Below are positions 50,018 through 58,478 of a stretch of DNA of 64,000 nt, piece after piece. Position 1 is the stretch's first letter, and every line of letters begins with the position of its first letter. The notes under the pieces were generated by a model. The model saw nothing but the letters and a program-made list of their open reading frames with translations, had not been told where the DNA came from and searched no databases. Both the position numbers and the translations under genes were made by a program. This stretch comes from Butyricimonas paravirosa (GTDB lineage: Bacteria; Bacteroidota; Bacteroidia; Bacteroidales; Marinifilaceae), in the NCBI RefSeq assembly GCF_032878955.1, contig NZ_CP043839.1:62001-126000 (forward strand). Direction: 5' to 3'.

Positions 50018-53000
50018 ATGAAAAAAAATCCATTCTTGAGGTGGAAAAGGCTTGTAAAATGTAGAAGCTTTTTTCACGTGATGAGTTTAACGCTTATCTT
50101 GACATTGAGTAGTTTGTCGGGATATGGAGCGAAAGCCGTGCGAGACACGATTTCTTTGAATTTGCAAGAAGTGAAATTAGAGAGGTTCGTGGAAGTGATG
50201 AAACAAAAGACAGGATTGAATTTCCTGTATAATTCATTGCTGTTTAAAGATGCGAAACCGATTTCCGTGACAGCAAACGGGGAGAATTGGGAATCCGTGT
50301 TGAGGAGAGTGCTAGAGAAGGAAGGTTTCACGTATGACGTGAAGGATGAGATCGTGGTGATCAAACGGAAGGTTGAAAATGATCATAACAAGTTTGTCAT
50401 TGTTAAGGGAAAAGTTATTGATTCAAAGAAAGAACCACTTCCGGGAGTAACCGTGTTATTAAAGGGAATGACCATCGGAACCGTGACGGATTCCAAAGGA
50501 AATTTTTCAATTCGGGTTCCTCAAGGTGTAGATTCTTTGATTGTCAGTTTTATTGGAATGCAGACCGAGTATCTGAAACTTGAAAAAGATAAGTTGGAAT
50601 ACACGGTTGTTATGAAGGAGGACGTGACTCAGTTGGGAGAGGTTGTTGTGACAGGTTACCAGGAATTTGATCGGAGTAGGATGGCCGGTTCTGTTTCTTC
50701 CATTAAAGCAGAAGATTTGCATTTCAGTGGAACTAATACGTTGGAACAGGCATTACAGGGGCGATTACCGGGTGTTGTTATCACAAATACAAGTGGACTG
50801 GTCGGGGTACGACAAAAAACAAGAGTTCGGGGAACTTCGACGTTGTTAGGTAGCCAGGAGCCGATTTGGGTCGTGGATGGGATTATTCAAGAAGACCCAC
50901 TCCCGTTTGACACGAAAACTTTTGATAGTGCAGGAGAAATTAATTCTGATAACTTTGACTATATCCGCAATTTTGTAGGGAGTTCTATTGCCTGGTTAAA
51001 TCCGAATGACATTGAGAGTATCACGGTATTGAAGGATGCTTCCGCCACGGCAATCTATGGTGTACGTGCGGCAAATGGTGTAATCGTGATTAAAACAAAG
51101 CGAGGAAAATCAGGAGCAGCTTCCATTTCCTATTCGACTCGTTTAAATGTTTCAGAGCAAGTGACCTATGATAAATTGGAACTGATGAATTCCAAAGAAC
51201 GTGTGGAGGTTTCCCGAGAAATTTTTCAACGAGGTCTAACAGCAAGTTGGACGAATAATAATATTGGTTATGCTGGGGCTTTGAACCAGTATTTAAAGAA
51301 AGAGATTACAAAAGATGAATTTGAACAGCGTGTGGCGAAGTTGGAAACTACAAATACTGATTGGTTTGATATTCTTTTCCGAACACCTTTTAGTCATTCT
51401 CATTCACTTTCTATTTCGGGAGGTAGTGAAGATGTGCGCTATTATGCCTCATTGTCGTATAATTCAACGAAAGGTACGGCTATTGGGAATGATACGGAAT
51501 CTTATGGTGCTAATGTTGGTTTAGATATGAATTTGGGTAAGAAGTTGCGTGCGTCTTTTACGTTATCCGGTTCCCAAGCGACAACGGATGGTTTTTATAT
51601 TGTAGATCCATATTCTTATGCAACTACAATTAATAGATCAATAGCTGCTTATGAAAATAACGGAGAATTGGCTTATTATCTGAAAGATGGTACTCCGGGA
51701 CCTAAATTATTTAATTTTATAAACGAACGGGATCAAACAGGTACTTCGAATAAAAATATGTCTATTAACACGAATCTGAATTTGAATTATGATTTTACAG
51801 AGTCATTGAGATTTCAAATGTTGGGGAGTGTCAATATTGCATCTGTTATTGGAGAATCATGGGCAACGGAAAGGACGGAGTATATTGCCCAAATACGTGG
51901 TTATGATTATGGTACTCGTAAGCCTATTGATGCTGACTACAAAAATTCACAACTTCCTGTGGGGGGAGAATATAATCAAGATGAAAATAAGACCATATCG
52001 TGGAATTGGAGAAATTCACTTTCATACGATGTCGTGTTTAATGGGGTGCATACGTTAACTGCAATGTTAGGAATTGAATTGTCCAGTACAAAAAATACGG
52101 GTTTTTCGACCACTTCTTATGGTTATTTAAGAGATCGGGGAAAATCTTTTGCCACTGTGCCTGCTGTGAGAATAAATCCTTATGGAGGAACTACTTATGA
52201 AAATGAATTGATAAAAAAATTTACTCGTAAAATTACGGATCGAAAAACGAATCAAATGGGCGGCTATCTGACGTTAAATTATGCTTACGATGGACGTTAC
52301 GTTGTGAATTTTAGTGTCCGGGTGGATGCATCAAATCGTTTTGGACGTTATGCTAACGAGAATTTTAATCCGGTTTGGGCAGGAGGACTTCGTTGGAATG
52401 TGGCCCGTGAATCTTGGTTCAGTAGACAAAATATCGTATCTGATCTGAGTTTACGTTTTAGTTTTGGTTACCAACGTAATATGGCTACAAATTATAGTCC
52501 GAGTTTAATCGTTAAGATACCTACCTCCGGGGCATCTAGTGCTGTGACGGATGTTAATACAGGAGATGAATTGTTGGAAATCACATCCTTGCCTTACGAG
52601 GATTTGCGTTGGGAAAAGACGACATCTTATAATTACGGAGTGGATTTAGCTCTATTCGATAATAAGATCCGAGTTGGGTTTGAGTATTACATGAAGAAAG
52701 GGAGGGACATAATTACTTCATTGTTGGTTCCCCGTGAATATGGTATTGAGAATATGCCGGTAAATGGGGGAAGTATGAATAATTCTGGGTATGAGTTAAG
52801 TGTGAGTTTTACCCCGGTCCGAACGAAATATTTTACTTGGGATATGAATGTCAATACCTCTAAAAATAATAATGAGATAACAAAAGTTGGTGTACAAAAT
52901 TTGACATGGAAAACAGCGACTTCTGGGGAGTATTACAAAAAGGGATATGCCGTGTCATCCTTCTGGGCGTTTGATTGTGAGGGGATAGACCAAGAAACAG

Positions 53001-53605
53001 GTTATCCGATTATTAATCTGGAAACATCCGGGGATGGAGATCCATTGAATGATCCTACCACGTATATGAAATATGCGGGTAAATTGGATCCGGACTTTAC
53101 GGGAGGTTTATCCATGTCCTTCCGATATAAGCAACTGTCTCTGTCAACAGGTTTTTATTTACAGATAGGCGGAAAGAAGTTTTTGAAGACCGCTTATGAA
53201 TCCCAGACTTTACCTTCTGAATACGAAAATTTGTCATCCGAGTTGAACGAGCGTTGGAGACCGGGGGATATGGATGCTAAATTCCCGGGGTTACCGGATA
53301 AAAATGTTACTAATTTTTATCTTCCGAATAATTCAACCTATAGTAATGTCTATGAAATGTATAATTATAGTAATGTTCGGGTTGTGAATGCATCTTCTTT
53401 GAAGTGTAATAATATTTCAGTGAGTTATTTCCTTTCGGAAAAAGCAGCGAAGTTGATGGGATGTAAGTCTATCAGTTTAGGAGCAAGCGTTTCTAACCCG
53501 TTTACAATAGCGAGTAAAGATTTTAAAGGGCGGGACCCGGAAGTAGCGACAGGGGCTCAACCATTGACCAGCTCTTATTCATTTAATCTTAATGTAACCT
53601 TTTAG
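50018..53605 (+). CDS. SusC-type TonB-dependent transporter with STN domain
   Basis: A 1195-residue outer-membrane transporter. After a signal region (about 1-38) comes an STN signalling domain (about 48-118: NLQEVKLERFVEVMKQKTGLN), as in FecA-type receptors that speak to FecR. A carboxypeptidase-regulatory-like domain (about 128-205: VKGKVIDSKKEPLPGVTVLL) and the plug (about 215-370: LGEVVVTGYQ, LEQALQGRLPGV, DIESITVLKDASATAIYG, ANGVIVIKTKRG) follow. The 22-strand barrel ends in SYSFNLNVTF with the usual terminal Phe. It probably imports peptides rather than glycans, given the proteases downstream. susD starts 11 bp later. Confidence 0.94.
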   Translation: MKKNPFLRWKRLVKCRSFFHVMSLTLILTLSSLSGYGAKAVRDTISLNLQEVKLERFVEVMKQKTGLNFLYNSLLFKDAKPISVTANGENWESVLRRVLEKEGFTYDVKDEIVVIKRKVENDHNKFVIVKGKVIDSKKEPLPGVTVLLKGMTIGTVTDSKGNFSIRVPQGVDSLIVSFIGMQTEYLKLEKDKLEYTVVMKEDVTQLGEVVVTGYQEFDRSRMAGSVSSIKAEDLHFSGTNTLEQALQGRLPGVVITNTSGLVGVRQKTRVRGTSTLLGSQEPIWVVDGIIQEDPLPFDTKTFDSAGEINSDNFDYIRNFVGSSIAWLNPNDIESITVLKDASATAIYGVRAANGVIVIKTKRGKSGAASISYSTRLNVSEQVTYDKLELMNSKERVEVSREIFQRGLTASWTNNNIGYAGALNQYLKKEITKDEFEQRVAKLETTNTDWFDILFRTPFSHSHSLSISGGSEDVRYYASLSYNSTKGTAIGNDTESYGANVGLDMNLGKKLRASFTLSGSQATTDGFYIVDPYSYATTINRSIAAYENNGELAYYLKDGTPGPKLFNFINERDQTGTSNKNMSINTNLNLNYDFTESLRFQMLGSVNIASVIGESWATERTEYIAQIRGYDYGTRKPIDADYKNSQLPVGGEYNQDENKTISWNWRNSLSYDVVFNGVHTLTAMLGIELSSTKNTGFSTTSYGYLRDRGKSFATVPAVRINPYGGTTYENELIKKFTRKITDRKTNQMGGYLTLNYAYDGRYVVNFSVRVDASNRFGRYANENFNPVWAGGLRWNVARESWFSRQNIVSDLSLRFSFGYQRNMATNYSPSLIVKIPTSGASSAVTDVNTGDELLEITSLPYEDLRWEKTTSYNYGVDLALFDNKIRVGFEYYMKKGRDIITSLLVPREYGIENMPVNGGSMNNSGYELSVSFTPVRTKYFTWDMNVNTSKNNNEITKVGVQNLTWKTATSGEYYKKGYAVSSFWAFDCEGIDQETGYPIINLETSGDGDPLNDPTTYMKYAGKLDPDFTGGLSMSFRYKQLSLSTGFYLQIGGKKFLKTAYESQTLPSEYENLSSELNERWRPGDMDAKFPGLPDKNVTNFYLPNNSTYSNVYEMYNYSNVRVVNASSLKCNNISVSYFLSEKAAKLMGCKSISLGASVSNPFTIASKDFKGRDPEVATGAQPLTSSYSFNLNVTF

Positions 53606-53616
53606 TTGATATTGCT

Positions 53617-55080
53617 ATGAAGAATTATCGATCTATATATTGTTTAGGAATACTTCTGTATTTGTTATGTACTTCCTGTCATGATTTCTTCAAAGAGTCG
53701 AGTCAGGACGAGATAAAACCTTCTTCCGTAGAAGATTTGAGGGGGGTAATGTATAAAGAAGCTTACCCTTACCAGCTGGCAACTGGGACATTTTTAATGC
53801 TATTGACCGATGAGGTCCAGTGTAACGGGTTGTCGAATGATACGTATGCCACCGTTCATCAAAATGGAACTCCGGTGTTTACGTTTAACCCGATGATGTT
53901 TGATGGAATTGAAGTTTTTCCGACAGATGTGAATTCTTGGAAAACGTATTATGAAAAAATCAAAGGGTGTAATGTTGTCATTGATTATGTTTCTGAAATA
54001 TCTGGTACAGAGGAGGAGAAGAATGCGTTAGTAGGGCAAGCGTTATTTTTGAGGAGTTTTTATTACTTGAAATTAGCGACGATATATTGTCAGCCATATA
54101 ATGCTCCGGGAATAGACGTAAATACGACATTGGGAGTTCCTTTAATATTAACAATGGAATTAACAGATGATTTTCCTCGTAGGGTTTCTTTGAAAGCATT
54201 GTACGAGCAAATTGAAAAAGATTTGTTAACAGCAGCTACTTTATTAGAAGAAAATTATACACCAGATAATGTTTGGCGTGTAGGAAACGTTGCTGCCTAT
54301 ACTTTACTTTCTCGTTTATATCTTTATATGGGACGTGATGAAGATATGGATAACGTGATTAAATATGCGGATTTGGCTATAGCTCAAGGTCCGGATTTGA
54401 CCCGCTTGGCTTTGTTGGATGGAAGTGGTAAGAGTGTTTATAATAGTGATGTAAGTTCGGAAGTTATTTGGATTTATGGAGTAAATTCATTTAGTGGAGG
54501 AGGTGCTTTCTTCACAACAAATGTAACTTGGGGATATGATGTACCTTGGGAAGTCTCTTCTGATTTGTTACGTCTTTATGATGCAACGAATGATTTGAGA
54601 TATAAAATGTATTATGGTACTCCATTCGGGTGTACGTACGGAACTAAAGTAGCTTACAATACCTCCAATGGTTCAGACCATGGTATCCGTATAGCAGAAG
54701 CTTATTTAAACCGGGCGGAGGCTTTTATTCGTCGTTCTTTAGCCACGGGGAACGATGGAGACCGGGTGTTGGCGTTAAATGACTTGAACGTGTTAAGAGA
54801 GACAAGGTATATGACGGGTTCTTATGTTGACGAACAGATTACGGATGCTAATGAGTTATTGGAATTCTGTTTGATGGAACGTAGATTGGAATTGAGTCTA
54901 GAAGAGGGGTTCCGTTGGTTTGACATCAAACGCTTGGGATTATCGGTTACTCATGTATATATTGACACCGAGGGGGTAGAGAGAGAATATATATTGGAAA
55001 GTAATTCCCCGCTTTATGCTTTGCCTATTCCTTATGATGCGATAGAGAGAAATTACAGATTAGAACAAAATCCCAGATAA
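53617..55080 (+). CDS. SusD-family substrate-binding lipoprotein
   Basis: A 487-residue surface lipoprotein forming the lid of the SusC transporter. Signal peptide ending YLLCTSCHDF with Cys21 lipidated. TPR-like helical core: NALVGQALFLRSFYYLKLATIY, VGNVAAYTLLSRLYLYMGRDED, RIAEAYLNRAEAF; the RagB/SusD C-terminal block shows LEFCLMERRLELSLEEGFRWFDIKRLG and the ending YDAIERNYRLEQNP. The ligand is unknown. The next gene starts 2 bp after the stop. Confidence 0.93.
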   Translation: MKNYRSIYCLGILLYLLCTSCHDFFKESSQDEIKPSSVEDLRGVMYKEAYPYQLATGTFLMLLTDEVQCNGLSNDTYATVHQNGTPVFTFNPMMFDGIEVFPTDVNSWKTYYEKIKGCNVVIDYVSEISGTEEEKNALVGQALFLRSFYYLKLATIYCQPYNAPGIDVNTTLGVPLILTMELTDDFPRRVSLKALYEQIEKDLLTAATLLEENYTPDNVWRVGNVAAYTLLSRLYLYMGRDEDMDNVIKYADLAIAQGPDLTRLALLDGSGKSVYNSDVSSEVIWIYGVNSFSGGGAFFTTNVTWGYDVPWEVSSDLLRLYDATNDLRYKMYYGTPFGCTYGTKVAYNTSNGSDHGIRIAEAYLNRAEAFIRRSLATGNDGDRVLALNDLNVLRETRYMTGSYVDEQITDANELLEFCLMERRLELSLEEGFRWFDIKRLGLSVTHVYIDTEGVEREYILESNSPLYALPIPYDAIERNYRLEQNPR

Positions 55081-55082
55081 AT

Positions 55083-56048
55083 ATGAAACGGAAAATTTAT
55101 TTTTATATGATATTGTTATCGTGGCTCTTGTGTGCGGTAGCTTGTTATGATGAGAAAGAGTTATCTCCATCGGAGATTATTTCCAGTTATTCAGTTCCTC
55201 AAGGGGAACATGATTATGATGATGTAATTGTGGAATATTACAATCAGTACGGTTCTTGTTTATTATATAAATTTACAGATAAGGATACTTATTGGACTCC
55301 TTCCGGGTGGATGAATGGTGTTTTGGGGGTGGATGGTACAAAAGGATACCTAGTTACCCCTGCCGATGAAAAGTACGTGGGAGAGCAGTTAGACGTGATC
55401 GAAAAGTTATGGTTCTCCTCTTATTCAGATGATTTTTTGAAGGAATTTCTTCCAGTGAAAATTATGCTTTGTTCAGAAATTGATTCTGTGTATGTGACTT
55501 GGGATTTTTCGGTGACACCCGTGCAGATGAAATATTTAAGCCAAGAAGTTCAATCTTGGTATAATTATGACAATATATGTGTGTCATACGGGAATATTGT
55601 AGTAACGCAGATGACAAAGGAGGATTCACTAGCATTCCGGAGTAGCATTAGCCGAACCTTTATAGAGAGTATGATTGGGCGGGGTAAAACGGCTCCGACA
55701 ACGGAATTTGGAGAAAGTGCCAATTACGATATTAGTTCTTCTGATATGTATACTGCTTCGAAACTTTGGGCGGCGGGAATCCCTCAGTTAGTAAATTCCG
55801 CTATTTCAGAAGATAATGATTGGAAGACCTTTATGATGATGATGGTACTTTGCCCGGAAGAGTTTTTAACTCGGGTTCCTGAATATAATAGTGATTGGGA
55901 TTCAACATCAAAGAATTGGGATGGTATCTTGAATCCGGTCAAAGATGTAAACGGTCTTTTGAAAAAGCGGTATGATATGGTACGGGATTATTTTATCGAG
56001 AATTATAATATGGATTTGCAAAAAGTGGGCAATATATTAAATCGTTAG
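55083..56048 (+). CDS. Lipoprotein of the SusCD-protease locus, unknown function
   Basis: A 321-residue lipoprotein, signal peptide ending CAVACYDE (Cys21). Position, length and the opening after the Cys (LSPSEIISSY, then VEYYNQYGSCLLYKF) recall the SusD-linked zinc metallohydrolase lipoproteins that often follow susD in Bacteroidota. However, no HExxH motif exists anywhere in the protein, so it would not be a protease of that type. The sequence is rich in Trp, Tyr and Asp and could bind substrate. A 1-2 bp spacing on both sides shows tight co-translation with susD and the protease gene. Confidence 0.7.
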   Translation: MKRKIYFYMILLSWLLCAVACYDEKELSPSEIISSYSVPQGEHDYDDVIVEYYNQYGSCLLYKFTDKDTYWTPSGWMNGVLGVDGTKGYLVTPADEKYVGEQLDVIEKLWFSSYSDDFLKEFLPVKIMLCSEIDSVYVTWDFSVTPVQMKYLSQEVQSWYNYDNICVSYGNIVVTQMTKEDSLAFRSSISRTFIESMIGRGKTAPTTEFGESANYDISSSDMYTASKLWAAGIPQLVNSAISEDNDWKTFMMMMVLCPEEFLTRVPEYNSDWDSTSKNWDGILNPVKDVNGLLKKRYDMVRDYFIENYNMDLQKVGNILNR

Positions 56049-56049
56049 T

Positions 56050-58467
56050 ATGAAATATTTGTTGATTATATTGTTTTCCCTGTACGTATTAAGTAGCGGG
56101 GCTGGGAATCGTGTGATTCAGAAAGAGGATGAGAAAGAGGTGTCTATAGATGAATTTATTCATAAAGATACCCCGAAAGATGCTGGGTTCTTTCATGTTT
56201 ATGTGCAGGATGGAAGATATTATCTGGAAGTACCAGATGATAAACTTGAACGGGATATTCTGGTGGCCGTAACGATCATAAAGGGAACGGCACAGAAAGA
56301 GCGGAGTACGGATGCTCGTTTTGGGTATGGCGGGGACTCCGTGTATGATCGGTTGATTCGTTTTATCAAGAATCAGGATAGAATTGAAATTGTATCTCCC
56401 CAGGTATTTTACTTGGGAGATACTCCCGCCTTGTATGATGATTATATTAAAAATGTGATCTCTCCCGTGATGTATTCTTTGGAGATTAAAGCCAAATCTG
56501 CTGATAGTTATTTGGTAGATATTACCGATTTGTTTCTGAGTGATTGTGATTTGTTTTCCTTGAAGGGAGCGAAGGTCGCCTTAAAATTAGGCGGTTATCA
56601 GCAGGAGCAGTCCTATGCTTTGGATGTAAAAGCTTTCCCGGAAAATATAAACTTCCGTTCCATGCGTGGTTATGCTGTTGACGGGGAAGTGAAGGATGGC
56701 GGGTACACTTCTTCTCTTTGGGAGGTGGGGGCGTCATGGTATCTTTTACCAGAGAAACCGATGAGACAAAGAATGTTTGATGATCGGGTGGGGTATTTTA
56801 CCTTCGTATTGGATGGGATGACGAAACGGAATGACCAGATGGAAAAAGTGGCATTTGCAACCCGCTGGCGTTTGGAGCCGAAACCGGAGGATATGGAGAA
56901 ATATTTGCGGGGAGAACTTGTGGAGCCCGTGAAACCGATAGTTTTCTATATTGATCGGGCAACCCCGGGCTATTTGGTGCCTTATTTTATAAAAGCGGTA
57001 AATGCGTGGCAGGGTGCTTTCGAGAAAGCCGGATTCAAGAATGCGATTTACGGAAAGTTAGCTCCCTCGCCGGAAGAAGACCCTGAATATTGTGAAGGTG
57101 ATATTCGTTATCCGTTAGTATCGTACAAAGCCTCCCCGATCCCGAATGCTTACGGTCCGATGGTGTTTGACCCTCGATCCGGGGAAATTATTACCTCGCA
57201 TATTGCGATATTTCATTCGGTTCTGGATTTGTTACAACGTTGGTATTTCGTGATGTGTGGGGCGGTTGATTCCCGTGCAAGAGAATACCCTCTAAGCCAT
57301 GAGGTAATGGGAGAACTGGCGGCAACCGTGTTGACTCATGAAGTGGGACATACGTTAGGACTTCGGCATAATTTTATCGGTAGTACGGCCTATCCGGTGG
57401 ATAGTTTGCGTAGCAAGACTTTTATCCGTGAACATGGTTTGGGAACTTCCATTATGGATTATCAACGTTTTAATTATCTGGCACAACCGGAAGATGGTTT
57501 GGAACCGCAAGATTTATTGCCTCGTATCGGGATATACGACGAGTTTGCGATAGAATGGGGGTATCGTTGTCTTCAGGAAACAAATAATCTGGTGGAAAAC
57601 AATTTGAAGTTACGTGCTTGGGTGGATGAAAAGCGGAAGGACCCGAAGATGTTTTATATCGTGGAAACGGATTATAGTGATCCCCGGGTACAATCTGAAG
57701 ATAGTGGAGATGACATCATCAAGGCGAATCGCTTGGGAATGAAAAATTTGAAATATATCATGGAGCATCTGGAAGAATGGACAAAAACGAGTGATCCGGA
57801 TTATTACGCTTTACGAAGACGCTATCTTTCAGTGTTGAGTCAGTACCAGAATTATGTGAACCACGTGATTCGTTACGTGGGTGGTAGTTACACGGATAAC
57901 CCGACGAGGGAGGAAGAAAGTTTAACGGTGTATCAACCTGTACCTAAGGAAAAGGAAGAGGAGGCACTTGCTTTCTTGGAAGAATACGTGTGTCGGGAAC
58001 CGGAATGGCTTTTTCGGCCTAATTTGATGGAAAAGACCGGAATTAATTTCGAATATTATGAACAAGAACCGGCCAATAAGGTGATAACTAAAATGTTATT
58101 AAAGTATACGATATTACATAAAAATCGGCAATTAAACCCGGATGGTTTGACCATTGACGAGTTGCTGGATCGTATGTACGTGACTCTCTTTGAAGAAAAG
58201 GGCCGGAACGGAGAATTATCCCGGTATGACAAGGCATTGCAAAAGGGGTTCGTGCAGGATCTTGTCGTGAACGGGGAGAATCCAACGACTTTATTAAATG
58301 GGGTTGGGGTTCGTATCAAGCAACTGGTTTCGAAAATAAAACAATATGCGTTGACCGCTTCGGAGGAGGGACAGGATGCGTTGACGGTCAGTCACTACAA
58401 AACACTTTATAATTTTATTACTCTGTGGGAGAGCGGAAAGAATAAATCATTGATTGAATTGAACTAA
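56050..58467 (+). CDS. Secreted zinc metalloprotease (DUF5117/DUF4953 type)
   Basis: An 805-residue exported protease with a short signal peptide (about 1-19). Family layout: an N-terminal DUF5118-like segment (about 35-85), DUF5117 (about 90-280) and a catalytic domain (about 295-480). The active site is complete: H430-E431-x-x-H434-x-x-G-x-x-H440 in LTHEVGHTLGLRH, and a Met-turn in SIMDY (467-471), marking a metzincin. FNYLAQPEDG follows. The C-terminal 300 residues are helical. It sits 1 bp after the lipoprotein gene and 11 bp before its paralogue. It probably cuts proteins captured at the cell surface; the substrate is unknown. Confidence 0.9.
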   Translation: MKYLLIILFSLYVLSSGAGNRVIQKEDEKEVSIDEFIHKDTPKDAGFFHVYVQDGRYYLEVPDDKLERDILVAVTIIKGTAQKERSTDARFGYGGDSVYDRLIRFIKNQDRIEIVSPQVFYLGDTPALYDDYIKNVISPVMYSLEIKAKSADSYLVDITDLFLSDCDLFSLKGAKVALKLGGYQQEQSYALDVKAFPENINFRSMRGYAVDGEVKDGGYTSSLWEVGASWYLLPEKPMRQRMFDDRVGYFTFVLDGMTKRNDQMEKVAFATRWRLEPKPEDMEKYLRGELVEPVKPIVFYIDRATPGYLVPYFIKAVNAWQGAFEKAGFKNAIYGKLAPSPEEDPEYCEGDIRYPLVSYKASPIPNAYGPMVFDPRSGEIITSHIAIFHSVLDLLQRWYFVMCGAVDSRAREYPLSHEVMGELAATVLTHEVGHTLGLRHNFIGSTAYPVDSLRSKTFIREHGLGTSIMDYQRFNYLAQPEDGLEPQDLLPRIGIYDEFAIEWGYRCLQETNNLVENNLKLRAWVDEKRKDPKMFYIVETDYSDPRVQSEDSGDDIIKANRLGMKNLKYIMEHLEEWTKTSDPDYYALRRRYLSVLSQYQNYVNHVIRYVGGSYTDNPTREEESLTVYQPVPKEKEEEALAFLEEYVCREPEWLFRPNLMEKTGINFEYYEQEPANKVITKMLLKYTILHKNRQLNPDGLTIDELLDRMYVTLFEEKGRNGELSRYDKALQKGFVQDLVVNGENPTTLLNGVGVRIKQLVSKIKQYALTASEEGQDALTVSHYKTLYNFITLWESGKNKSLIELN

Positions 58468-58478
58468 ATATATTAGGA

